Shown: piece by piece, positions 1-8,475 of the stretch
How the letters are laid out: each line of letters begins with the position of its first letter
Numbering within the stretch: position 1 is the first letter of the stretch
NCBI GenBank assembly: GCA_910588545.1
Contig: CAJUOU010000003.1
Location: forward strand, 62,001 to 126,000
Source: an uncultured Christensenellaceae bacterium
GTDB lineage: Bacteria > Bacillota > Clostridia > Christensenellales > UBA3700
Direction: 5' to 3'
DNA length: 64,000 nt
Notes under the pieces: generated by a model
Told to the model about the DNA's origin: nothing
Seen by the model: only the letters and a program-made list of their open reading frames with translations
Database searches by the model: none
Program-made: the position numbers and the translations under genes

Positions 1-457
1 CAATATCCGCATCGACATTTGTAACATCTTCAGTTTCATTGTATTTTACTTCGACGTCTTTTTCATCTGCTACAGCATCTTCACTTTGCTCTTTTTGTTT
101 TTTCAACTCTTCCATATATCTTTTTTCGTCACGCATAAGTTTACTGCACATAAACAAAGTAGCTCTTGTCATTTTAGAAATATTATGAGCCATAGTAATT
201 AACAAGCCCAACAAAAATATGCTTATAGCACAATTAATAAACCCTACAAAAAGCGATGAAACGCCGGCTTGAACGCTAAAGCAAAAGTTTATAATCATTG
301 CAATTAGGTTAGCTACAAGTAAAAGTGTGCATACGACAATAAAAATAATACTAAAAAGTTTCTTCTCTTTCTTTAAATTTTCATTTGGGTCATCTTTAAC
401 ATGGTCAGGCAAAAATGCTTCAAACAAATCTTTTGTCTTATTGTTATCTTTTTTCAT
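1..457 (-). CDS. Small two-helix membrane protein, 3' end outside window
   Basis: An open frame runs from an ATG at 457 off the left edge (152 codons visible). The ATG follows a strong AGGAGGGG ribosome site. The protein has a charged N-terminus (MKKDNNKTKDLFEAFLPD), two hydrophobic segments at about residues 38-58 and 68-92, then a basic stretch (SKMTRATLFMCSKLMRDEKR) and a highly acidic, Glu/Asp-rich tail that is cut by the window edge. I do not recognise a family. The topology suggests an integral membrane protein with both ends cytoplasmic. A near-consensus promoter lies just upstream, so it is probably the first gene of its unit. Confidence 0.75.
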   Translation of the reverse strand, partial: MKKDNNKTKDLFEAFLPDHVKDDPNENLKKEKKLFSIIFIVVCTLLLVANLIAMIINFCFSVQAGVSSLFVGFINCAISIFLLGLLITMAHNISKMTRATLFMCSKLMRDEKRYMEELKKQKEQSEDAVADEKDVEVKYNETEDVTNVDADI

Positions 458-481
458 ATTCCCCTCCTATTATACAATATA

Positions 482-510
482 ATTTTATCACTTTTTATAT
501 TGTATGTCAA
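482..510 (-). promoter_or_regulatory. Sigma-A type promoter for the partial membrane protein
   Basis: On the minus strand TTGACA (505-510) is followed after 17 bp by TAAAAT (482-487), about 25 bp before the ATG at 457. The rest of the interval 458-635 is AT-rich and shows nothing else. Confidence 0.7.
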
Positions 511-635
511 TATATAGGTCAAAAATTTTTATAATTATGATATTGGCTACCGCAAAACGCTGAAATTAAATAAAAACCAATAGTAAAAATCTAATATAAT
601 GTTATTATAATATAAAATAAAAATTTTATCTATAT

Positions 636-1271
636 TTACTGCACTTCTTTTTTCAACAACTCAGGAGATATTTCCCTATCTTTAAAATAAAACTTGTCGT
701 CACGCTCGCCGATGTCACGTTGCACTTTGCAAGGAGTGCCGTAAGCCACAACATTAGCAGGTATATCCTTTGTAACCACTGAACCTGCTCCAATTACAGA
801 GTTATCGCCTATGCTAACCCCGGGCAAAATCACGGCATTTGCCCCAATCCAAACATTTTTTCCGATATGTATTGGCATATTAAATTGATAAATTTTTTCC
901 CTAAGTTTGGCATTGATAGGATGTCCCGCAGTACAAACGGTAACGTTAGGTCCAAACATAGTACTGTCGCCAACGTAAATATCCGCATCGTCCACCAAGG
1001 TCAAATTAAAGTTTCCGTATACATTTTTTCCAAAATGTACATTTCCGCCACCCCAATTACTATGAAAAGGTGGTTCAATATAGCAGTTATCCCCAATTTC
1101 CGCAAACATTTTTTTAAGCAGTCTTTCTCTTTTCTTTTGTTGCGAAGGCTTTGTTTTGTTGTACTTATGCAAAAGTTGCAAGCATTTTAATTGGTCTTGT
1201 GCCAACTCCTCATTATCGCAGGAATAAAGTGCTCCCGAGCGTACTTGCATCTTCAATTCTTCAAAAGTCAT
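636..1271 (-). CDS. Maltose/galactoside O-acetyltransferase family (left-handed beta-helix)
   Basis: Acetyl-CoA-dependent sugar O-acetyltransferase of the Maa/LacA/NodL group, 211 residues, the usual length for the family. The N-terminal Mac domain (MTFEELKMQVRSGALYSCDN) precedes hexapeptide repeats of a left-handed beta-helix (for example IGKNVWIGANAVILPGVSIG, then IGAGSVVTKDIPANVVAYGTPCK). The catalytic His is in the TAGHP motif. I chose the ATG at 1271 because AAGGAG lies 6 bp upstream; a longer frame starts inside the preceding terminator hairpin and has no ribosome site. Its acceptor sugar cannot be told. The terminator at 1284-1322 sits directly against its ribosome site, so expression may depend on read-through from the DUF1292 gene. 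Confidence 0.9.
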   Translation of the reverse strand: MTFEELKMQVRSGALYSCDNEELAQDQLKCLQLLHKYNKTKPSQQKKRERLLKKMFAEIGDNCYIEPPFHSNWGGGNVHFGKNVYGNFNLTLVDDADIYVGDSTMFGPNVTVCTAGHPINAKLREKIYQFNMPIHIGKNVWIGANAVILPGVSIGDNSVIGAGSVVTKDIPANVVAYGTPCKVQRDIGERDDKFYFKDREISPELLKKEVQ

Positions 1272-1283
1272 AAATTTCTCCTT

Positions 1284-1322
1284 AAAAAAACGCAAACTAC
1301 CCCCTTATTTGGGATAGTTTGC
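1284..1322 (-). terminator. Rho-independent terminator after the DUF1292 gene
   Basis: On the minus strand the arms GCAAACTATCCC and GGGGTAGTTTGC pair around AAATAAG and are followed by GTTTTTTT. The T-run ends right at the AAGGAG of the acetyltransferase gene. Confidence 0.85.
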
Positions 1323-1340
1323 CTAAAATTTGTTTTTTAA

Positions 1341-1709
1341 TCAGTCGCCGTCGCCAAGCCTGCAACCATTGCAACCGCAATCGCAATCATCGTCGCACTC
1401 GCCGTCGCAGTCACAAAATCCCTCTTCCTCGGCTTCTTTCAAATACTCGTTAAATACTTCGTTAAGCAAGTTTTCGTCCTCGATAGGTATAAACTTGTCA
1501 TCTCCGTCTTCGTCCACGCCTAATTCGTAAATAATCACTTCGTCTTCCGCAATACCGTCGATTAGCTCAACAGGTTGTAAAAATATATACCACTTATCTT
1601 TATAATCAATAGTTGCGACATGATAAAAATCAACATCTTTACCATCCATATCCACAAGAGTGATAATATCGCACTCTTCTTCCATCATTTCGTCCATAAC
1701 TTCTGCCAT
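1341..1709 (-). CDS. DUF1292 family protein with cysteine-rich tail
   Basis: 122 residues, very acidic. The body (CDIITLVDMDGKDVDFYHVA and on through DEVIIYELGVDEDGDDKFIPI) matches the DUF1292/YrzB family, whose function is unknown and which lies beside ruvX (yrrK) in Bacillus, as here. The C-terminus adds a tail absent from the Bacillus protein: seven Cys alternating with Asp/Gly (CDCDGECDDDCDCGCNGC), suggestive of metal binding. The start has a GGGAGG ribosome site. It has its own promoter upstream and a terminator downstream, so it can be monocistronic. Confidence 0.85.
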   Translation of the reverse strand: MAEVMDEMMEEECDIITLVDMDGKDVDFYHVATIDYKDKWYIFLQPVELIDGIAEDEVIIYELGVDEDGDDKFIPIEDENLLNEVFNEYLKEAEEEGFCDCDGECDDDCDCGCNGCRLGDGD

Positions 1710-1751
1710 TATATGCCTCCCTTTGCATTAATAAATCAATGCTATACCTTA

Positions 1752-1780
1752 ATATTATTATAATTACCAAAAATTGTCAA
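1752..1780 (-). promoter_or_regulatory. Sigma-A type promoter of the DUF1292 gene
   Basis: Minus strand: TTGACA (1775-1780), 17 bp, TAATAT (1752-1757), about 40 bp before the start codon. Confidence 0.7.
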
Positions 1781-1866
1781 TACCTTTTTTAAAAATAATA
1801 ACCCGTTTTTGTCATTTTATGTAATCAAAATATTAAACACCGCACATTTAACTCAAATAAAAGCAT

Positions 1867-2283
1867 TTATCTTTTGCAATCAAGGTACTGTTGCAAAATA
1901 ATGGTTGCAGCGATTTTATCGATTACGCCTTTGCGTTTTTCTCTTCGCACACCTGCTTCGATAAGCATTCTCTCGCCCGTTACGGTAGTAAGTCTTTCGT
2001 CCTGAAATGAAATTTTGACATTCGGGATTAATTGCTGCAATTTATCCGCAAATTCCCTTGTCCTTAGCACTCTGTCCCCCTCCGTACCATCCATATTGAT
2101 AGGAAGCCCAAAAACAATCTCGTCCACCGCATTGGGTTTTACAAGTCCTGCAATATACTGCAAATCTTTTTCTTCGGAAACACGTTTGTAGGTCTCGTAA
2201 CCATTTGCGATTATTTTCATAATATCGCTCATAGCTATTCCTATCCTTGCATCTCCGAAGTCCAAAGCCATTACTCTATTCAT
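1867..2283 (-). CDS. ruvX: Holliday junction resolvase-like RuvX/YqgF
   Basis: 138 residues, typical of the YqgF family (RNase H fold; linked to Holliday junction resolution and 16S rRNA 5' processing). The conserved motifs are present: MALDFGDARIGIA near the N-terminus (first catalytic Asp), DERLTTVTGERML in the middle, and IDKIAATIILQQYLD near the end (last catalytic Asp). The start at 2283 is preceded by GGAG at 5 bp; a longer frame would run into the ABC permease gene. Only 11 bp separate it from that gene, so it is probably the last gene of the rarA-ABC unit. Confidence 0.92.
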   Translation of the reverse strand: MNRVMALDFGDARIGIAMSDIMKIIANGYETYKRVSEEKDLQYIAGLVKPNAVDEIVFGLPINMDGTEGDRVLRTREFADKLQQLIPNVKISFQDERLTTVTGERMLIEAGVRREKRKGVIDKIAATIILQQYLDCKR

Positions 2284-2294
2284 AGTATCTCCTA

Positions 2295-3935
2295 TTAAAT
2301 CTCCAAACATTCATACTTTTGCAACATTTTAGGATACACACAAACTACTGCAAATAAAGCATATAACAAAGAACAACCCAAAGTCGGCAACATACTTATA
2401 AAATAGTTAAGACTTATATTGTCTCCAAACAAATCAGGCCAAATCGCACCAAAGCAAATTACGCTTATGACTGAAACAAGTAGAAGCGGCAATGCCAACA
2501 CCAAGGATGTCAAAGATTTGGAATTATTTTTAAACAGCTCTTTATTTGTATTCCAGACAAAGTTTGGCGATTTTAAATCAAAATTTATAACAATTACATT
2601 TACCGCATTGCCCGCAATAAACACAGAAAGCACAGTCATAATTACAATTACATAATGCACTTTAGCGATAAACATACTTACAATTAAAACCAAAGTCATT
2701 AGCAAAGTATATAAACTTGCTAGTGCAATTTTTTGATTGACAACCATTTTATCGGGAACAGGCAACATTTTAAGTACATCCATTTGCCTGCCCTCGCGTG
2801 AAAATGCGACAATGGCAAAATAGTTCATACCGCAGCCGAAAACCATTGCAAGACTTACAGCAATAGTAATCACAGGGGCACTACCGCCCGGTTGATTATC
2901 ACCTCCGTAAATCAAACTCATCATTATCATTACTATAGGCACGATAACTAACCCCATCAAATAGTTTATAGCACCGCTTGTCTCCCCAAGGCAGCTTTTT
3001 AAATCTCTTAACACCAACGATTGAGCAGGAGATTGAACTTGATTATCCTTTACCTTGCCATTTCCTTTAGCACCGCTTTCTAAACCTCTTCTTGCGCTTC
3101 CTTTATACAAAAATGCGGAAATAGTTATTGAAATAGCAGCAAGACCCGCAATTATCGCAAAGAAAATACCGAAATTTTTAAACGCTTCTAGCCCGCTTGT
3201 AACCATACTGTTTGCAAGATATGTGTTCGGATAAATTATATACGACATAATTTTCATTGCGCTTTGTATGCTTTCCATATTAAGGCTGCCGCCTTGTGCT
3301 GTATTTTGCATTGCAAAAATCAAATAATAATATCCCGCAAAAAAGCCGGCGAACAGCAACAATACAATTATCGTTCCTATAATATTGTTACGTTTAAAAT
3401 AACTTATTACGTATCCCAATGGAACAGCGATTATACTAATGATAAACAGCGGTATAAAAGGAGTTAATATACTGCCAAGTATTCCTAAAATATAAAATCC
3501 CGCACTTTTGATAGCAGCCCCAATACCCATTACAAGTACAACAGGTAGTTGGATAAGTAGTGCAAGTCCCAAATGCAACAAATACACCGTTGTAAGCTTG
3601 GACAGAAATATATCCAATCCCGTTACGGGTAACGCCATTAATAGCTCTGTATCCTTTGCGAAAAACAATACCGAAATGGATGACATTACAGCAAAAAACA
3701 TCACTATTATTTCACTTAAAAACATAATAGATGCTATTGCACTTGCGACCATGTCCATAGTCATATTTCTTGAAATGTAGTACACCGCTATGCAAGCAAT
3801 AATCAAAATAGGCAACATAAGCACACTAAGCGCAACATAAACTGCAATGTCTCTACGCCTTTGCTTAAAATCTTTGCTAAGCCCAAACATTATTTTAAAG
3901 TTATTTGCTAAAAGCGGTAAAAAAGCCTTTGTCAT
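2295..3935 (-). CDS. ABC-2 type exporter permease subunit
   Basis: About 546 residues, with two sets of roughly six hydrophobic segments separated by a soluble linker with Gly/Lys runs (SARRGLESGAKGNGKVKDNQ) near residue 280. This is the layout of the large clostridial ABC-2 permeases, and it pairs with the ATPase immediately upstream. The ATG at 3935 lies 9 bp after GGAG; the upstream ATPase stop (3938-3940) is 2 bp away, which suggests translational coupling. The substrate is unknown; drug or peptide export is a guess from the family. Confidence 0.85.
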   Translation of the reverse strand: MTKAFLPLLANNFKIMFGLSKDFKQRRRDIAVYVALSVLMLPILIIACIAVYYISRNMTMDMVASAIASIMFLSEIIVMFFAVMSSISVLFFAKDTELLMALPVTGLDIFLSKLTTVYLLHLGLALLIQLPVVLVMGIGAAIKSAGFYILGILGSILTPFIPLFIISIIAVPLGYVISYFKRNNIIGTIIVLLLFAGFFAGYYYLIFAMQNTAQGGSLNMESIQSAMKIMSYIIYPNTYLANSMVTSGLEAFKNFGIFFAIIAGLAAISITISAFLYKGSARRGLESGAKGNGKVKDNQVQSPAQSLVLRDLKSCLGETSGAINYLMGLVIVPIVMIMMSLIYGGDNQPGGSAPVITIAVSLAMVFGCGMNYFAIVAFSREGRQMDVLKMLPVPDKMVVNQKIALASLYTLLMTLVLIVSMFIAKVHYVIVIMTVLSVFIAGNAVNVIVINFDLKSPNFVWNTNKELFKNNSKSLTSLVLALPLLLVSVISVICFGAIWPDLFGDNISLNYFISMLPTLGCSLLYALFAVVCVYPKMLQKYECLEI

Positions 3936-3937
3936 AA

Positions 3938-4840
3938 TCAAACTCCTTCATCCACACTTTCAGCAGAGATATTTGTATCGCTATTATCTGCAATAGTATC
4001 GATTTTTGACGTATTTTTATCAATATCTTCGCTTGAATTGTCTTGAGTATTTACCTCATTTTTAACTTCGCCACCATTTATATCATTGCTTTTAACTTGC
4101 TTGTTTTCGCTAGTATATTTTGTATCCGTAAGTTCAAGGAAAATATCTTCCAAGCTTTTGCCTTGTTGTTTTTGCTCAAGTTCTTCCATTGTAAAGCTTG
4201 CTATGATTTCGCCGTCTTTTATTATTGCAATACGGTCACAAAGTTTTTCCACAACTTCCAAAACGTGTGAGGAGAAAAACACCACATTACCTTTTTCGCA
4301 ATGCTCTCTCATAAGCCCTTTTAATTCTTTTGCGGATTTAGGGTCCAAGCCTGTAAGAGGCTCATCCAATATCCATACTTTAGGCTCGTGTATAAGAGCG
4401 CCTATTACGCAAATTTTTTGTTTCATACCATGTGAGTACGACTTAATAGGGCTGTCAAGCTTGTCCTGCAAATCAAACCTTATTGACAAATCATTTAGCC
4501 TTTGGTCACGGTCTTGCTTGGAAACACCGTAAATATTGGCTAAAAAGTTAACATACTCCCTACCCGTAAGTTTATCGTAAACACTGTGATTGTCGGAAAC
4601 ATAGCCGATATTCTTTTTAGCTGAAATACTGTCCTTTGCCATATCATAGCCTGCAATTTCTATACTTCCGTCGTTGTAAGGAAGTATACCCGTAATGCAC
4701 TTGATAGTCGTTGACTTACCTGCACCATTTGCTCCTATAAAGCCAAACACCTCTCCGTCATTTACGATAAGGCTTAAATTTTTTACCGCAAATCTGTCGG
4801 CGTTTTTGTACATTTTTGACAAACTGTTAATTTTAATCAT
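3938..4840 (-). CDS. ABC transporter ATP-binding protein
   Basis: 300 residues. The nucleotide-binding domain fills residues 1-220: Walker A GANGAGKST, signature SHGMKQK (a variant of LSGGQ usual in ABC-2 ATPases), Walker B VWILDEPLTGLDP, and the switch His in FFSSHVLE. The last 70 residues are a low-complexity acidic tail (SENKQVKSNDINGGEVKNEV and on), unlikely to be catalytic. It forms an exporter with the downstream permease. It starts 46 bp after rarA with an AAGGAG site and is probably co-transcribed with it. Confidence 0.92.
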   Translation of the reverse strand: MIKINSLSKMYKNADRFAVKNLSLIVNDGEVFGFIGANGAGKSTTIKCITGILPYNDGSIEIAGYDMAKDSISAKKNIGYVSDNHSVYDKLTGREYVNFLANIYGVSKQDRDQRLNDLSIRFDLQDKLDSPIKSYSHGMKQKICVIGALIHEPKVWILDEPLTGLDPKSAKELKGLMREHCEKGNVVFFSSHVLEVVEKLCDRIAIIKDGEIIASFTMEELEQKQQGKSLEDIFLELTDTKYTSENKQVKSNDINGGEVKNEVNTQDNSSEDIDKNTSKIDTIADNSDTNISAESVDEGV

Positions 4841-4886
4841 TTTTGTCTCCTTTTACAATTTTGAATTTTTTAGCTTTTTACAATTA

Positions 4887-6185
4887 TCAACCTTTGTTTT
4901 TCTTAATAACTTTTGCTCTTACAAGAGTACTCTCCTTTCCGTTTGTAGACGGAATATACAATTTTTCATCCCTTAAACTATCTGGCAGATACTGTTGCTC
5001 AACCCAACCTCCAAAGGAATGCGGATATTTGTACCCCTCCACTTTTTCAACCTTAAAATTTGCATCGCGCAAATATAACGGTACAATGTCATCTTTTGAT
5101 TTATTGACAAGTTCGACAGCTTTATCCAAAGCGTTTACCACGCTGTTTGACTTGCTTGCCTCACATACATAAATAATACTATTTACAAGTGGCAGTCTAC
5201 CCTCGGGCATACCAATATTTTGAATTGCAAACATTGCCGAAGTTGCCATAAGTTGTGCCATAGGGTCTGCCATACCAACATCCTCTGCACTATGAGCAAT
5301 CAGTCTCCTTGCAATAAGCATTGGGTCACAACCGCTTTCAATCAAACGTATTGCCCAATATACCGCGGCATCCGAATCACTACCACGAAGACTTTTGCAA
5401 AATGCACTAAGCATATCGTAATACATAGATTCGTCTATCGAAAGTGCCTTTTTTTGTATAGACTCCTCTGCGATATTCTTATTGATAATTATCTTACCTT
5501 GGCTGTCGGGTTGAGTAGTAACAACTGCAAGCTCCAACGCATTGTAAGCAGTACGCAAATCCCCATCACTTGCCCATACTATATGGTTAAGTGCCTCATC
5601 GGTTATTTTTATCTCATAGTTACCCAAACCATTTTCCTTATCCGACAAAGCTTTATTTAAAGCTTGCTTAATATCTTGGGAGTTAAGCTTTTTAAACTCG
5701 AATATCCTACACCTTGAGACAATAGCCCTTGTCATTGATATAAACGGATTTTCGGTCGTTGAGCCTATAAATACGATATAACCTTGCTCTATCCCCGCAA
5801 GCACTGAGTCTGATTGTGCTTTATTCCATCTATGGCACTCGTCAAGCATAAGATAAGTTTTTTTGCCGTACATTTTCAATCTTTCTTTGGCATCTTCTAT
5901 AACTTTTTTAGCCTCCGCAACACCGCTGGAAACTGCATTCAACCTTACAAAGTCTGCCTTTGTCGTGTTTGCGATTATATTTGCCAAAGTAGTTTTACCG
6001 CACCCCGGCGGTCCGTAAAATATAATGCTACCAAGGCTATCCGCCGCAATAGCTCTTCTTAACAACTTGCCTTTGCCCACAATATGAGTCTGCCCAACAA
6101 AATCATCAAGACTTGTCGGTCTCATCCTTTCCGCAAGCGGTGCAAGTTTACTTGTATTATCCATAAAATCAAACAAATTATCCAT
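4887..6185 (-). CDS. rarA: Replication-associated recombination protein A (RarA/MgsA)
   Basis: 432 residues, the usual length. This AAA+ ATPase of the clamp-loader/RuvB group acts at stalled replication forks. Visible motifs: MRPTSLDDFVGQTHIVG, Walker A FYGPPGCGKTT, Walker B with the family extension in the form DECHRWNKAQSD (usually DEIHRFNKAQQD), sensor 1 GSTTENPF, arginine finger region VSRCR, and the C-terminal oligomerisation domain ending in YKYPHSFGGWVEQQYLP. The duplicated promoter/RNA cassette lies about 160 bp upstream and may contain its promoter. It is followed by the ABC exporter pair and ruvX on the same strand. Confidence 0.95.
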   Translation of the reverse strand: MDNLFDFMDNTSKLAPLAERMRPTSLDDFVGQTHIVGKGKLLRRAIAADSLGSIIFYGPPGCGKTTLANIIANTTKADFVRLNAVSSGVAEAKKVIEDAKERLKMYGKKTYLMLDECHRWNKAQSDSVLAGIEQGYIVFIGSTTENPFISMTRAIVSRCRIFEFKKLNSQDIKQALNKALSDKENGLGNYEIKITDEALNHIVWASDGDLRTAYNALELAVVTTQPDSQGKIIINKNIAEESIQKKALSIDESMYYDMLSAFCKSLRGSDSDAAVYWAIRLIESGCDPMLIARRLIAHSAEDVGMADPMAQLMATSAMFAIQNIGMPEGRLPLVNSIIYVCEASKSNSVVNALDKAVELVNKSKDDIVPLYLRDANFKVEKVEGYKYPHSFGGWVEQQYLPDSLRDEKLYIPSTNGKESTLVRAKVIKKNKG

Positions 6186-6448
6186 ATAAACATTTTACAC
6201 CTAATTATTAGCCGTTGTCAATAGTTATCAAAACTATATTTTATCACAAATTATTATATATTAAACGCTTAATAATTTATATAGCACAATTTAAATGTAT
6301 TAATCCGAAAGTTAAATATGCCTATTTAAGCCTAATTAATTTAACATAGAATAAGTATATCTATGTACAAAATCGAAGATTTTTTGAGTTTAAATATATA
6401 ATTTTTGTATGCTTAAAGTAAAGAGTTTACAAAACCTTTATCATAACG

Positions 6449-6478
6449 TTGACATTATCTTACTTTTTAGTTTAAAAT
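6449..6478 (+). promoter_or_regulatory. Promoter of RNA cassette copy 1
   Basis: TTGACA (6449-6454), 18 bp, TAAAAT (6473-6478). Copy 2 has TTGACA, 18 bp, TATAAT at the same offset from its left arm (105 bp). The downstream arm begins 14 bp after the -10 box in both. Confidence 0.7.
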
Positions 6479-6484
6479 ATACAT

Positions 6485-6665
6485 ATAATATGTACATAGA
6501 TATACTTATTCCATGTACCCAAACTTTACATTAAAGGCAAATATTTAACCCCAATAGTCCCGATTTTTGATAGGATTATTGCAGTGAACAGCACTTTTTG
6601 CCAACTTGAAACTTTACACAAAAAGTTACACCCCAAAATTAAATGTTTCGGGGTGTATTTTATTT
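6485..6665 (+). ncRNA. Putative small RNA, copy 1 (about 180 nt)
   Basis: Predicted from a promoter and a terminator (arms ACACCCC 6628-6634 and GGGGTGT 6650-6656, then ATTTTATTTTT) around a highly conserved non-coding segment. Visible pairings: a 5' hairpin GTACAT/ATGTAC; AAGGCAAA with TTTTTGCC enclosing a hairpin AATAGTCC/GGATTATT; and AACTTT/AAAGTT before the terminator. There is no open frame of note. Length and the double copy recall 6S RNA of Firmicutes, which has two copies in Bacillus, but I cannot confirm the 6S consensus fold, and the 5' and 3' ends do not obviously pair. Confidence 0.55.
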
Positions 6666-6807
6666 TTAAGATTTATATCTTCTATCAAAATGCTAGAAAA
6701 AATGTGGCTCATTTAATGATTATCTGCTTAATCAACTTTTATCTTAAATTGCATTAGGCATTAAATTATCTTTATACCAAAAACCATTTATTGCTATATA
6801 AGTTAAC

Positions 6808-6852
6808 TAACAAAAAATATCGGGGTGAGATTCACTCCGATATTTTTTGTTA
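6808..6852 (-). terminator. Terminator after the metallophosphoesterase gene
   Basis: Long inverted repeat AACAAAAAATATCGG...CCGATATTTTTTGTT around a 3-base loop, with T-runs on both strands; it lies 77 bp past the stop at 6929. Confidence 0.8.
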
Positions 6853-6928
6853 ATTAAATTAAAAACAACACTTGTCGCAATTATTCTAAAAATTATAATC
6901 TTAATCAATCGTATTGACTGCTAAATTA

Positions 6929-8263
6929 TTACCTTTTACCCCAATAGTCACTCGCCTTTGTGGTTATAATATGTGTAGGGGTTATTTGTCCCGTCTCATC
7001 CATAACAATTTTTGTACCTCCAAAAAAGTAGCTTGAATTCCAAGGCTTAGGGGACGGACCTGCTTTTAAGCCATATCCGTACATTATATTGTCATATTCA
7101 AATACTATATCATTTTCGTGGTCGTGACCTACAAACCAACCTTTTAATCCCAAATCTTTCATACTGTCGACCATACCTGTATTGTATAGTGCGTGTCCCG
7201 GAACATAAGCAAACCTGCCTAAAATTCCCTTTAACTCTTTCCCGTCAACAACAGGATAACTGTTATCGCTATCGCTAGCGGGTTTAAACTCCGGAGTGTT
7301 ACCGCTTGGCGGGTTATAAGCACCGCTAATCGTCCAATACCCCTCACTATCCTGCTTTTGCAAATCATCGCTACTACTATTGTCTTGGATTTGTCCGTCA
7401 AGTCTGCCGTTTGCTCCTGCCACATATTTAAGCAATACATTTCCCATTTCATAAGGCGCACAATGTGTAAAGAATATACTTGGCACAACGCTGCCCGATA
7501 ATTTGTTTATGTTTTTAGCTTGCCATTTACACCACTCAATTTGTGCGTAAGGGAATGGCCTTTCCTTATTGTTTCTGCCCTCTTTTTCGTAAACGGAGTT
7601 TTTTAATTCCTTTGAATAGTTTGCATAAGCACTATTATCCAACATATAAAGTGACTGAACTATTTTGTCCCCCTCTTTTACATTTATGACATAGTTGCCA
7701 AGCAAATCGCCATACTCGTCGCCCAAATTAGTTGGACCTTTTTGAAAAAGACAATGTCCGCCGTTTTCGCGAGAGGCTTTTAAATATTGGTCTCCCGACC
7801 AATTAGGAGTTGCGCGCATTTCGTTATCGTGATTACCAAAAACAGGCGCCCACAAAAAATCATAGTTTGCAGCCAGCTCCTCAATTTTGTTAACAAAAGT
7901 TTTTAAAAGCTCAGGCACACCCACGCCCGAAACATTATCTCCTGTAAAAACAACCAAATCCGGCTCTGCTTGCATTATAACTTTTTCCGCTGTTTCAAAT
8001 GCAAAATTATTATCCTTACCGCTACTCCAAAGTTGCATATCGGTCAGTTGAACTATTACAAAATCTTTATTCGCCTCTTTTTGCACAACAACCGAATGTG
8101 TGTTTATATCGTACGCAGAGTTAGGACCAAGCCATAAATTTTCGTACTTTTTGCCTTTAAGAGGTATAAACAATACGCATACAGTTACGATTAGACTAAC
8201 CAAAACAATACTGCAAATACTACCTACAATGCAAATAAATTTTTTGTTTTTTACAGATAACAT
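6929..8263 (-). CDS. Calcineurin-like metallophosphoesterase, membrane-anchored
   Basis: About 444 residues. An uncleaved signal/anchor helix (residues about 8-32) is followed by an extracellular phosphoesterase domain: VIVQLTDMQLW, DLVVFTGDNVSG (GDxx), FGNHDNE (GNHD), FTHCAPYEM (xxH) and GWFVGHDHENDIV (GHxH) give the dimetal site in the usual order. Substrates in this superfamily include phosphodiesters and nucleotides. The ATG at 8263 has AAGGGAG at 7 bp; a longer frame starts from a non-ATG codon. A PI-PLC lipoprotein and a second metallophosphoesterase lie within 4 kb, which suggests phospholipid or phosphodiester scavenging at the surface. Confidence 0.88.
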   Translation of the reverse strand: MLSVKNKKFICIVGSICSIVLVSLIVTVCVLFIPLKGKKYENLWLGPNSAYDINTHSVVVQKEANKDFVIVQLTDMQLWSSGKDNNFAFETAEKVIMQAEPDLVVFTGDNVSGVGVPELLKTFVNKIEELAANYDFLWAPVFGNHDNEMRATPNWSGDQYLKASRENGGHCLFQKGPTNLGDEYGDLLGNYVINVKEGDKIVQSLYMLDNSAYANYSKELKNSVYEKEGRNNKERPFPYAQIEWCKWQAKNINKLSGSVVPSIFFTHCAPYEMGNVLLKYVAGANGRLDGQIQDNSSSDDLQKQDSEGYWTISGAYNPPSGNTPEFKPASDSDNSYPVVDGKELKGILGRFAYVPGHALYNTGMVDSMKDLGLKGWFVGHDHENDIVFEYDNIMYGYGLKAGPSPKPWNSSYFFGGTKIVMDETGQITPTHIITTKASDYWGKR

Positions 8264-8475
8264 TTTTTCTCCCTTAATAGATAATTGCACAAAAAACAAT
8301 TAAAAATTATATAGATAGAGTATATTTCTGTAATAATTATATATTTAATTTAAAATATTGTCAATATGGAATTAATAAAAAAATTAATTTAAAAAGTTAA
8401 AAATTCTATTGCTTTTTTAGCAATAAATTATAAAAAATTTAGAAAATTGCGACTCGTCGCTGTCTTTATCCTATC

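Larger units (their letters stand above)
6344..6668 (+). repeat. Intergenic promoter-RNA-terminator cassette, copy 1
   Basis: This unit occurs again at 18668-18990. Two 25-bp inverted arms (6344-6368 and 6492-6516, one mismatch) begin exactly 148 bp apart in both copies. The sequence between the arms has diverged, but promoter position and spacing are preserved. From 6491 to 6602 the copies match at 111 of 112 positions, and both end in an ACACCC-type terminator. Each arm is itself a short palindrome (ACATAG/CTATGT or GTACAT/ATGTAC at its ends). The remainder of the gap 6186-6928 is AT-rich with one further terminator. Confidence 0.85.

Noticed and set aside
1330..1530. Ser/Pro/Gln-rich plus-strand open frame
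   Set aside because: It is the antisense of the acidic and Cys-rich coding sequence of the DUF1292 gene and has no ribosome site.
6344..6516. The 25-bp arms read as terminal inverted repeats of a MITE
   Set aside because: Conservation extends 150 bp beyond the right arm to a terminator, no target duplication is seen, and the part between the arms is the least conserved.
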